Assembly (NCBI RefSeq): GCF_938039775.1
Contig: NZ_CALHTQ010000048.1
Coordinates: 1 to 14,316, forward strand
Direction: 5' to 3'
Length of the DNA: 14,316 bases
From: an uncultured Mogibacterium sp.
GTDB taxonomy: Bacteria > Bacillota_A > Clostridia > Peptostreptococcales > Anaerovoracaceae
Positions 1 to 5,893 of this stretch are shown in pieces (within the stretch, counting starts at the first letter, position 1; the number at the start of each line of letters is the position of its first letter). The translations under genes were made by a program, and so were the position numbers. The notes under the pieces are model-generated. The model had not been told where the DNA came from. It saw only the letters and a list, made by a program, of their open reading frames with translations, and did no database searches.

Positions 1-755
1 AGGTCATCAGCGATGGCAAATTCACACTGATAGCACTTGCCATACTATTAATCGCAAAGCTGTTCTTCTCGACTGGAAGCTTCGGAACAGGAACTCCTGG
101 GGGTATCTTCCTACCACTACTAGTAATCGGAGCAATTACCGGGGGACTGTATTCAACATTTTTAAGCAATGTATTTGGCATAGAGGAGTACTATATAAAG
201 GGCTTCGTAATAATCGCTATGGCAGGCTTCTTCTCGGCCATCGTGAGAGCTCCAATAACTGGAGTTATCCTCATCACCGAGATGACTGGAAACTTCATGA
301 CACTTCTATCACTCGTCGCTACATCACTTGCAGCATACGTCGTTGCTGACCTACTCGGCGGTGAACCAGTCTACGATCAGCTTATGCACAGGAGACAGCG
401 GAGGAAGGCGGAGAACGGAAACAATATACCTGACCATGATTATTTGACAGATGTCTATAGCAAGGCTGACAAGAAATATATCAAGAAACGCATCTCAATT
501 CGTGAGCGCAAGGTCGTAATCGATTCCAGCGTTCACTTCGGGTCGGTGATGGATGGGCGTAAAGTTATGGAGCTTGGACTTCCAGAGGGCAGCCTTATAG
601 TTTCAGTGATGAGGGATGGCAAGGAAATTATCCCACATGGATCAACCGTTCTAAATGGTGGTGACGACCTAGAGATACTTTGCCGCCTTAGAGATATTGC
701 AACGACAGAGGCGGTGCTCGATGAGAAGTGTAAGTCACTATCGGTAGAGGAATAG
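1..755 (+). CDS. ClC-family chloride channel/H+ antiporter with C-terminal TrkA-C domain (3' part)
   Basis: The reading frame is open at the window's left edge; the first complete codon is at 3 and the stop is TAG at 753-755. The visible N-terminal part is very hydrophobic and contains GTPGGIFLP, matching the ClC selectivity-filter motif GxFxP, followed by the late ClC helices (FSAIVRAPITGVILITEMTG). After about residue 120 the protein becomes charged and ends in a roughly 70-residue TrkA-C (RCK_C)-like domain with VMELGLPEGSLIVSVMRDG. ClC proteins of this architecture are membrane chloride channels or Cl-/H+ exchangers. The cytosolic RCK_C tail is known as a ligand-binding regulatory module, but its ligand here cannot be read. 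The first half of the transporter and its promoter lie outside the window. A hairpin terminator follows, so this is the last gene of its transcript. Family assignment is firm; channel versus antiporter is not decided by the visible part. Confidence 0.93.
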   Translation, partial: VISDGKFTLIALAILLIAKLFFSTGSFGTGTPGGIFLPLLVIGAITGGLYSTFLSNVFGIEEYYIKGFVIIAMAGFFSAIVRAPITGVILITEMTGNFMTLLSLVATSLAAYVVADLLGGEPVYDQLMHRRQRRKAENGNNIPDHDYLTDVYSKADKKYIKKRISIRERKVVIDSSVHFGSVMDGRKVMELGLPEGSLIVSVMRDGKEIIPHGSTVLNGGDDLEILCRLRDIATTEAVLDEKCKSLSVEE

Positions 756-794
756 AATTAGAAAATTAGTTATAGGACAAAACAAGTTGGTAAA

Positions 795-834
795 AGCGGC
801 TGCAAGCATTGGAATATCAATGCAAACAGCCGCT
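795..834. terminator. Bidirectional hairpin between convergent genes
   Basis: A two-tier inverted repeat: outer arms AGCGGCTG (795-802) and CAGCCGCT (827-834), inner arms GCATTG (806-811) and CAATGC (818-823), with small symmetric internal loops CAA/AAA. It lies 39 nt after the ClC stop and 7 nt beyond the radical SAM stop on the other strand. The downstream flanks are T-rich but interrupted on both strands, so termination strength is uncertain. Its position between convergent genes supports a shared terminator. Confidence 0.7.
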
Positions 835-840
835 ATATCT

Positions 841-1869
841 TTATTTTACACTCACCGTAAATTCCGCTGATTCAAGATGCTCATCCACCCTGAACTTTAT
901 ACTTAGTTCAGGGTATTTTTCTTCAAAATATTTTCGGTTTTCACTATTATTGCCGATTGCATTAGAGAACCACTCAGGAGAAGAGAAGATATCAACCTTT
1001 GTCCTAGCTCCTATACACTCGTTAGCGATTCGATCCAGTTGTGGTTCAATCTTATCCCTTGCGATACGACTCTCGACGAGCTGCCTAAAAGCAGGGTGAT
1101 ACGTTCCGCCGTTTATTGCCCCTCCTTCGCCGATTATATCAGTGCTCTTGAGACCAATCCTCATAATCGTGATTCCCGCATCATCAAGAATCTTATACAT
1201 CGCAGTCGTTCTCGAAATAGCTTCTTCTCTGCTAAGTGGCTGGTATTCGCCGCGCCTATACATCTCGAGCAGCTCCGTATCATCTATTACAATAGTTGGA
1301 TATAGCCTTGTGAGTGAAGGCTTTAGCTTCACAGCTTCCTTTGCAGAATATATACATGTATCTAGAGAATCGCCTGGAAGTCCTATCATTAGCTGAATAC
1401 CAAATTCAAATCCATATTCCTTAACCAGTGCAACTGCTTCGTACACCGAAGCGCTGCTGTGACCACGGTTAGATTTACGTAGAACTTCATCGTCGAAAGA
1501 CTGAACACCGAGCTCAATTGTGTCGACCGAGTAAGCCTTGAGATTATCCAAAATCTCGCGGTCTATATAGTCAGGGCGCGTCGAAAGATGAATCTTATCG
1601 ATAATCCCTCTATCCTTATAATCTTTGGCAATAGCGAGATATGAACTTTGATCATCCAAATCAAGCCCTGTAAAGCTGCCGCCGTAAAAAGCTATCTCGA
1701 CTGTCGGAACTTTCCCGAGTGTCGTAAGCCATGTGTCAATCGTATTTCTCACCTCGTCTATCGTAGGGGCAGAAGTGCGTGCTGTAATCATTCGTTGATT
1801 ACAGAAAACGCAGTCATTTGGACATCCGCGGTGCGGTATAAATATTGGAATAATAGCGTGTTTCTTCAT
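841..1869 (-). CDS. Elp3-like radical SAM protein
   Basis: 342 residues. The N-terminus carries the radical SAM cluster motif C16-x3-C20-x2-C23 (GCPNDCVFCNQ), which binds a 4Fe-4S cluster and S-adenosylmethionine. The segment IAFYGGSFTGLD is the usual GGE-like strand motif of this group, and IQLMIGLPGDS is the later conserved region. The C-terminal third resembles the Radical_SAM_C extension of Elp3/YhcC-type proteins; the acetyltransferase domain of true Elp3 is absent, as is normal for this Firmicutes subfamily. Such proteins are annotated as radical SAM proteins of unknown substrate, possibly RNA modification. The start at 1869 is supported by AAGGA six bases upstream. It lies 72 nt downstream of the DUF6873 gene on the same strand, so it is probably the last gene of the ansA operon. 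The substrate is unknown. Confidence 0.88.
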   Translation of the reverse strand: MKKHAIIPIFIPHRGCPNDCVFCNQRMITARTSAPTIDEVRNTIDTWLTTLGKVPTVEIAFYGGSFTGLDLDDQSSYLAIAKDYKDRGIIDKIHLSTRPDYIDREILDNLKAYSVDTIELGVQSFDDEVLRKSNRGHSSASVYEAVALVKEYGFEFGIQLMIGLPGDSLDTCIYSAKEAVKLKPSLTRLYPTIVIDDTELLEMYRRGEYQPLSREEAISRTTAMYKILDDAGITIMRIGLKSTDIIGEGGAINGGTYHPAFRQLVESRIARDKIEPQLDRIANECIGARTKVDIFSSPEWFSNAIGNNSENRKYFEEKYPELSIKFRVDEHLESAEFTVSVK

Positions 1870-1901
1870 CTTTGTCCTTAATTTTAATATGAATCAGAAT
1901 C

Positions 1902-1947
1902 TGGACCTTAACTCAATCTCAATCTGAGCCTAAACCTAAACTCAATC
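1902..1947. repeat. Two imperfect 23-nt tandem repeats at the 3' end of the DUF6873 gene
   Basis: Positions 1902-1924 and 1925-1947 match at about 17 of 23 positions when aligned end to end; both end in CTCAATC or a near copy of it, and the pattern continues partly into 1890-1901. On the minus strand the first unit starts at the last codon plus stop of the DUF6873 gene (GAT TGA), and the second unit lies between that stop and the radical SAM gene. No function can be assigned; slippage duplication is the simplest explanation. Confidence 0.55.
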
Positions 1948-2607
1948 ACTTAGCGTGATTATGGAGCCGATATCCTCTAGTTCATAAGAGGGGAACCACT
2001 TGCAACCTAGCCCTCGAGCCTCTATGAAATCGACAATTTCTCTGAAGCCTGGATGTGCTGAGAGATCTCCGTTAAATACTATTTCGTCTCCCACGCGCCC
2101 ACTTGCTCCACCGACAAATCCATCCTGCGCACCTCGTAGACTAATGAATCCTGGTTCGATTAATAGCACATTCATACCAGCAGCCACGCAAGGTCTAGAT
2201 ATACCTTTGTCGTAGGTGATTATAGAATCTTCATCCACGATTAATGTACTGCACTTCGTGTATCCTTGCCTGACGTTAATAAATTTCAGGTTATCACCAC
2301 ACTCTTTCTTTGCAGCAGCTATTAAATCGGGTGCTGTAATATCTAGTCTGTGTATAAAGTAATTTCCGGTGCAAGCCGCGTTATATATCGAGTCATGTGG
2401 ATAGCTGGCACTTAGCTCGCCCGCAATACCTTCGTAGATAGGTGATTCTGGCTTAGCGCCAAGCTTACAAAGCATCACATCTGGATGATTAGAAACGAGA
2501 CTCGAAACAGTATGGAGTTCAGGGAAAATCTTGATATCATAATCTGCATTTGCAAGGTAGTCATGCAAGTCTTGATGAGCAAATGTTGATAAATAAGCTA
2601 ATTTCAT
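1942..2607 (-). CDS. DUF6873-family protein (guanidino-modifying-enzyme-like fold)
   Basis: 221 residues. I recognise the pattern of the DUF6873 family: a HPD motif (41-43), YFIH near 83-86, NVRQGYTKCS (111-120), LIEPGFISLRGAQDGFVGG (149-167) and NGDLSAH (179-185). The family is classed with the GME fold shared by amidinotransferases and arginine deiminases, whose active sites use Asp, His and Cys. C119 in GYTKCS, H86 and D181 are candidates here, but that mapping is inference. No signal peptide or membrane segment is present, so it is probably cytoplasmic. Its ATG overlaps the ansA stop (ATGA, 2604-2607), which indicates translational coupling with asparaginase. The enzyme activity, if any, is not known. 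A link to nitrogen-rich amino acid breakdown is suggested only by the neighbour. Confidence 0.75.
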   Translation of the reverse strand: MKLAYLSTFAHQDLHDYLANADYDIKIFPELHTVSSLVSNHPDVMLCKLGAKPESPIYEGIAGELSASYPHDSIYNAACTGNYFIHRLDITAPDLIAAAKKECGDNLKFINVRQGYTKCSTLIVDEDSIITYDKGISRPCVAAGMNVLLIEPGFISLRGAQDGFVGGASGRVGDEIVFNGDLSAHPGFREIVDFIEARGLGCKWFPSYELEDIGSIITLSD

Positions 2608-3662
2608 TGGTTAAGTTCCCCACGCAAATCGGTTTCGATGAGCCTGCTAACCTCACCACGGTCTAGGCCAAGGCTGAATAGGTAGTAGAGCTTGGCAACT
2701 GTCGCTTCTGTAGTCATATTTGAGCCAGAAACGGCACCTGCTTTTGCGAGCTCTGAACTCGTTTCATACGCTCCGAGTCTAACTGTTCCTTGTGAGCACT
2801 GTGTACATACTACTACTGTAGTTCCGTTTGATATGGCACGTGCGATGAGAGGCGGCAGAGCCTCGTCATAATTAGGGATATTGCCTGTTCCAAATGTCTC
2901 TAGAACTAGGGCATCGAGACCACGCGTTACGATTGGTGCAAATAACTCGAACTGTATACCTGGGAAAAGCTTTATTACTCCGACTTTCGCAGGCTTAATC
3001 GACTGCACGAGAAGATCTCCTCTAGGCGCTTGCATCAGGCGAGGCGTGTTGTAGTTGATATCGATACCTGCATTTGCAAGCGGTGGATAATTAGGTGAGG
3101 AAAATGCGATAAGTCCATCGGCGGATTCTTTCATAGCACGATTTCCGCGGAGAAGCTTATGCCCAAAGTAAAGTGCAACCTCGTTCACCTTGCCTGAAGC
3201 GGCTATCAATATAGAAGTTATGAGGTTATCCTTGCCATCGCTTCTTAGCTCACAAAGTGGAATTTGTGACCCAGTGAAAATTACAGGTTTACCTAGATTC
3301 TCGAGCATGAAGGAAAGTGCCGAGGTGCTGTAAGCCATGGTATCTGTGCCGTGTAGCACGACAAATCCGTCGAAGTCATCGTAACGGGATGCAATCGACT
3401 CAGCTATCATGTTCCACTGCACGTAAGTTATGTTGGAAGAATCGAGGAGTGGCGAGAACTCAACAAGGTCGTAGTGGGGCATGCCCTCCGCACTGAGGTC
3501 ATCTATTCGATTTAGTTCCATCTGTAGGTGGCCTTCTATTGGCGCATATCCGCTCTCAGTTCTGGACATTCCAATCGTTCCACCTGTGTAAATAAGGCAG
3601 ATTTTCTTATCTTCTATTCTAGCGTTTTTATCTATTTCATTATTTTGCGCTACTATGGTCAT
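2604..3662 (-). CDS. ansA: Type I (cytoplasmic) L-asparaginase
   Basis: 352 residues; hydrolyses L-asparagine to aspartate and ammonia. The N-terminal motif YTGGTIGM gives the nucleophile T29. HGTDTMAYS supplies the second triad residues T106-D107, and RGNRAMK supplies K178, so the catalytic set of the asparaginase family is complete. The segment FTGSQIPLCELRSDGKDN is typical of the AnsA-type rather than the periplasmic type II enzyme, and there is no signal peptide. About 15 residues precede the usual family start, so an internal start is conceivable, but no better Met exists before the first conserved strand. AGAGGTG lies just upstream of ATG 3662. It is the first gene of the operon with the DUF6873 and radical SAM genes, driven by the promoter at 3739-3767. 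The reaction is confidently assigned; substrate preference between Asn and Gln is not. Confidence 0.95.
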   Translation of the reverse strand: MTIVAQNNEIDKNARIEDKKICLIYTGGTIGMSRTESGYAPIEGHLQMELNRIDDLSAEGMPHYDLVEFSPLLDSSNITYVQWNMIAESIASRYDDFDGFVVLHGTDTMAYSTSALSFMLENLGKPVIFTGSQIPLCELRSDGKDNLITSILIAASGKVNEVALYFGHKLLRGNRAMKESADGLIAFSSPNYPPLANAGIDINYNTPRLMQAPRGDLLVQSIKPAKVGVIKLFPGIQFELFAPIVTRGLDALVLETFGTGNIPNYDEALPPLIARAISNGTTVVVCTQCSQGTVRLGAYETSSELAKAGAVSGSNMTTEATVAKLYYLFSLGLDRGEVSRLIETDLRGELNQ

Positions 3663-3738
3663 AAGACACCTCTATGTTCTCTGCTGCTGCTATATTAATA
3701 TTGCATATCCATGGAAACAGCAGTATGCATGTGTACTG

Positions 3739-3767
3739 ATTATATCACGCAAGGATTTGAATATGAA
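3739..3767 (-). promoter_or_regulatory. Sigma-A promoter of the ansA operon
   Basis: On the minus strand, -35 TTCATA (3767-3762), a 17-bp spacer and a perfect -10 TATAAT (3744-3739) preceded by TG (extended -10). The transcript would start near 3732 and have a leader of about 70 nt before the ansA ATG. It is back-to-back with the tRNA-Thr promoter. Confidence 0.7.
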
Positions 3768-3776
3768 AATGCAACA

Positions 3777-3805
3777 TTGAATAGTAAATGATTTTATTAT
3801 ATACT
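3777..3805 (+). promoter_or_regulatory. Sigma-A promoter of tRNA-Thr
   Basis: -35 TTGAAT (3777-3782), 17-bp spacer, -10 TATACT (3800-3805). The predicted start near 3812 is about 13 nt before the mature tRNA 5' end, as expected for a single tRNA unit. Confidence 0.75.
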
Positions 3806-3824
3806 TTATTGGCAACTTAAATAT

Positions 3825-3899
3825 GCTGCTGTGGCTCAATGGTAGAGCACTTCACTCGTAATGAAGTGGTTGCGAGTTCGATTCTCGCCAGCAGCTCCA
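3825..3899 (+). tRNA. tRNA-Thr (anticodon CGT)
   Basis: A complete cloverleaf can be folded by hand: acceptor GCTGCTG (3825-3831) with CAGCAGC (3889-3895); D stem GCTC/GAGC; anticodon stem CTTCA/TGAAG around the loop CTCGTAA, with anticodon CGT at 3857-3859 reading ACG; T stem GCGAG/CTCGC around TTCGATT. The discriminator is T, usual for tRNA-Thr, and CCA is encoded (3897-3899). It is a single-gene unit with its own promoter and terminator. Confidence 0.97.
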
Positions 3900-3906
3900 A
3901 AAGTAA

Positions 3907-3949
3907 AAGCCTTGAAAACACCGACAATTCGGTGAGTTCGAGGCTTTTT
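3907..3949. terminator. Strong bidirectional intrinsic terminator
   Basis: A long hairpin with outer arms beginning AAGCCTTGAA (3907-3916) and closing in TTCGAGGCTT (3937-3946), inner arms CACCGA and TCGGTG around CAAT, and one small internal mismatch. It ends in five Ts on the plus strand; the minus strand also runs into a T-rich tail. It ends the tRNA-Thr transcript and, in the other direction, the DUF898 gene. Confidence 0.9.
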
Positions 3950-3989
3950 CATTAATTTACTATACTGGACTGTGCACATACAAATAATT

Positions 3990-4301
3990 TTAGTTAACAA
4001 AATGAGTATGCATAGTCTTCCACTGCTTGAGTTTGATGTTAACCCAGAATCCATAGATGCCCAAAGTTATAATTGTAAGCAGAAGCCATTTAATCCAGTT
4101 ACCAAACAACTGCATAGCAGTGCCATCAAACTCTAGACGTCTCCCTTCTATTACAGTGTGCTTTATTTCCCAGTTATAAACCATGCAGTACGCCCAAGGT
4201 AGACATATGCCTAAGGTTGCAGTTGTAATAAGGCCACCGAGAAGTGTGTAACCGATTAGCTGAAATAGTCCACCGTCAAAATAAGATTGTTCATGATTCA
4301 T
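3990..4301 (-). CDS. DUF898-family small membrane protein
   Basis: 103 residues from the ATG at 4301. The sequence has two long hydrophobic stretches (about residues 9-40 and 70-92) separated by NWEIKHTVIEGRRLEFDGTA and followed by KLKQWKTMHTHF, the recognisable short form of the DUF898 (YjgN-like) family in Firmicutes. These are inner-membrane proteins of unknown function. An ATG two codons upstream (4307) is possible, but GGAGG at 4315-4311 is only 3 nt from it and 9 nt from 4301, so 4301 is preferred. It is transcribed alone and ends at the shared terminator 3907-3949. Two CACGTG palindromes lie about 54 nt upstream and may be regulatory. Confidence 0.85.
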   Translation of the reverse strand: MNHEQSYFDGGLFQLIGYTLLGGLITTATLGICLPWAYCMVYNWEIKHTVIEGRRLEFDGTAMQLFGNWIKWLLLTIITLGIYGFWVNIKLKQWKTMHTHFVN

Positions 4302-4354
4302 AGTCATTTTCCTCCGTTATTTCTAATAGTAACTTTGCACGAGATGTAGATTAT

Positions 4355-4372
4355 CACGTGTATTACCACGTG
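4355..4372. promoter_or_regulatory. Pair of CACGTG palindromes upstream of the DUF898 gene
   Basis: CACGTG occurs at 4355-4360 and again at 4367-4372, centre-to-centre 12 bp, near one helical turn. A weak minus-strand promoter can be read through them (TTTACA, 17 bp, TAATCT), and a lone minus-strand TATAAT lies upstream near 4397. A dimeric regulator site is possible; the evidence is only the spacing and symmetry. Confidence 0.35.
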
Positions 4373-4413
4373 TAAATAGTTTCAAAAATATATTATATCT
4401 TTATGTTGATTAA

Positions 4414-5232
4414 AAGGTATACTATCTATCACTTCCGTCAACAGATGGTTCACATAGTGATTGCACGCTTGTTCAAAGTAACGGTAAGTTCGGTATGATC
4501 GATGCGCCAAATCCTAGCGAATATGGACCATATGCTGTTCAGGGTGGTAACGGAAAGACAGTTGCAGAATTTATGAGAAAGCTGGGCGTTAAGCATATTG
4601 ATTTCGCAGTTGCTACGCATGCGCATTCAGACCACATAGGTGGATTTATAGATTTGGTTGACGAGAAGAATTCCGATGGAAATCCATTCTTTGACTCAGA
4701 TACTGTTTATATTCATAAGAAATATCTAAATTGGAAACCTAAGTATGAAGATCCGACATGGCAGATGGCTGAATACTTTAAGGAAGTTACACGAAAGCTA
4801 ACCGAGGCAAAGGTTACAATGGTCGATATCACCTCCGATGATACGAGTGGACTTTCTAAGCTAGATGCAACTATGACGAAGAAGGGCGACTATAGCGACA
4901 ATATTAGTTTTAAATTTGGCAACCTAGATATTGCGCTGTATAACCTAGATAGTATTGTCAACAAAGAGGGATATACGGAGAACGACAACTCCATAATCAC
5001 GCAGATTACCAAGGGGCTACACAATGCGGTAATACGCGGTGCGATGAAGACCGGGTGGCTACAGGATAACGGCAAGTGGTTCTATCTGAACTCTAGCGGT
5101 GCGATACACAAAGGATGGCTAAACCACTATGGGGCATGGTATTATCTAGGACAAGACGGTATCATGTACACAGGAACTCATGTAGTTGACAGCAAAACAT
5201 ATAATTTTGATACAACAGGGGCACTAGCATAG
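4414..5232 (+). pseudogene. Remnant of a secreted metallo-beta-lactamase-fold protein with cell-wall-binding repeats
   Basis: The longest ATG-initiated part is 4495-5232 (245 codons), but in-frame homology begins earlier. Codons 4414-4494 encode KVYYLSLPSTDG, then SDCTLVQSNGKFG, the first strands of a ComEC-like metallo-beta-lactamase domain. TAA at 4411 blocks the frame, and no ATG, GTG or TTG occurs between it and 4495. ATG 4495 has no Shine-Dalgarno. The domain keeps the zinc motif HAHSDH but runs out after ENDNSIITQITKG. It then passes directly into about three 20-residue choline/glucan-binding type repeats (GWLQDNGKWFYL, GWLNHYGAWYYL) at roughly residues 184-243 counted from the ATG. The second half of the hydrolase fold, normally with further metal ligands, is missing. 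Signal peptide and N-terminus are absent, though cell-wall repeats imply a secreted ancestor. A 5' truncation plus an internal deletion is the best reading. A short expressed protein from 4495 is less likely. Confidence 0.65.
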
Positions 5233-5247
5233 CAAGGCTGGTGCCTC

Positions 5248-5276
5248 TTGCTCTATCAAAATTCAATACATATAAT
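5248..5276 (+). promoter_or_regulatory. Possible promoter of the HD-domain gene
   Basis: -35 TTGCTC (5248-5253), exactly 17 bp, then a perfect -10 TATAAT (5271-5276). The predicted start near 5283 would put the ribosome binding site at the very 5' end of the message, leaving a leader of about 12 nt. That is unusual and lowers confidence. Confidence 0.45.
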
Positions 5277-5294
5277 TAATTCAGGAGGATACAA

Positions 5295-5726
5295 ATGGAT
5301 CAAATTCAATTAGCACAGCAGATATGCCAGGAGGCACACTACGAGCAGGTGGATAAGGCGGGGAAACCTTACTATCTGCATCCCTTTGCAGTTGCAGATA
5401 TGTGTGAAACGGAAGAGGAAAAGGTTGTCGCTTACCTGCACGATGTACTCGAGGATGGTGAGTATGACGAGGTGTATTTGCGCATGTGCGGATTCAGTGA
5501 TAAGGTGGTTGAGGCTGTTAAAGTGCTTACCAAAGACCTTGACGAAGAATACATGCACTATATAGACAGGGTATCTCAAAATAAGCTGGCGACCACTGTC
5601 AAACTTGCCGACCTAAGTCACAATATGGATATTAGCCGCATAGAGCACCCTGTCGAAGATGACTATGCAAGAGTCGAGAAGTATAGAGCGGCGATGAAGA
5701 GGCTTTTGCAGGGGAATGCCAATTAA
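5295..5726 (+). CDS. Small stand-alone HD-domain protein, (p)ppGpp hydrolase (SpoT/MESH1)-like
   Basis: 143 residues, starting six bases after AGGAGG. The order of motifs follows the hydrolase half of RelA/SpoT proteins: KAGKPYYLHP (metal ligand H29), VAYLHDVLEDG (H49-D50 plus the E53-D54 pair used for catalysis in that family), and TVKLADLSHNMD (D106). These are the ligands of a single divalent metal site, usually Mn2+. No synthetase, TGS or ACT domain is present, so it would be a hydrolase-only protein, shorter than MESH1-type enzymes of about 180 residues. It could hydrolyse ppGpp or another phosphorylated nucleotide; substrate is inference. It is followed by 167 nt containing the yedE promoter, so the two are probably separate transcripts, although no clear terminator is visible between them. 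Confidence 0.8.
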   Translation: MDQIQLAQQICQEAHYEQVDKAGKPYYLHPFAVADMCETEEEKVVAYLHDVLEDGEYDEVYLRMCGFSDKVVEAVKVLTKDLDEEYMHYIDRVSQNKLATTVKLADLSHNMDISRIEHPVEDDYARVEKYRAAMKRLLQGNAN

Positions 5727-5807
5727 AAAGTGGGGATTTCTAGCAAAAAACAAGAAATAACAGCACAAAAATAACGCACTATTGAAAATACTAATAATTG
5801 CTGTCAA

Positions 5808-5832
5808 GTATTAAAATTACTGATTTTAATAC
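5808..5832. promoter_or_regulatory. Perfect 10-bp-arm palindrome upstream of yedE (operator candidate)
   Basis: Arms GTATTAAAAT (5808-5817) and ATTTTAATAC (5823-5832) are perfectly complementary around a 5-bp centre. No T-run follows, so it is not a good terminator. It covers the -35 side of the extended -10 promoter at 5845-5853, the classic place for a dimeric repressor or activator. The binding protein is unknown. Confidence 0.55.
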
Positions 5833-5844
5833 AAAATCCTTGTT

Positions 5845-5853
5845 TGATATACT
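5845..5853 (+). promoter_or_regulatory. Extended -10 promoter of the yedE operon
   Basis: TGA followed by TATACT (5848-5853) fits the extended -10 consensus; no convincing -35 lies 16-18 bp upstream, where the AT-rich palindrome sits instead. The start would be near 5860, giving a leader of about 34 nt ending in AAGGAGG at 5882-5888. Confidence 0.5.
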
Positions 5854-5893
5854 CGTAATGATAAATCGATATTATTTAAACAAGGAGGATACA

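Noticed and set aside
809..1396. Several plus-strand frames opposite the radical SAM gene
   Set aside because: They are antisense to a well-supported gene, lack ribosome sites and show no recognisable domain.
3836..4054. Minus-strand open frame of 72 codons
   Set aside because: It runs through tRNA-Thr and its terminator in antisense and overlaps the DUF898 gene; NRTRNHFITSEV is again tRNA-derived.
5232..5251. Hairpin GCAAGGC/GCCTCTTGC after the hydrolase remnant, as a terminator
   Set aside because: It has a bulge and no T-tract, and its right arm overlaps the possible -35 box of the next gene.
5798..5893. Upstream TTG start giving yedE 32 extra residues
   Set aside because: No ribosome site, the stretch covers the palindrome and promoter, and AAGGAGG sits correctly before ATG 5894.
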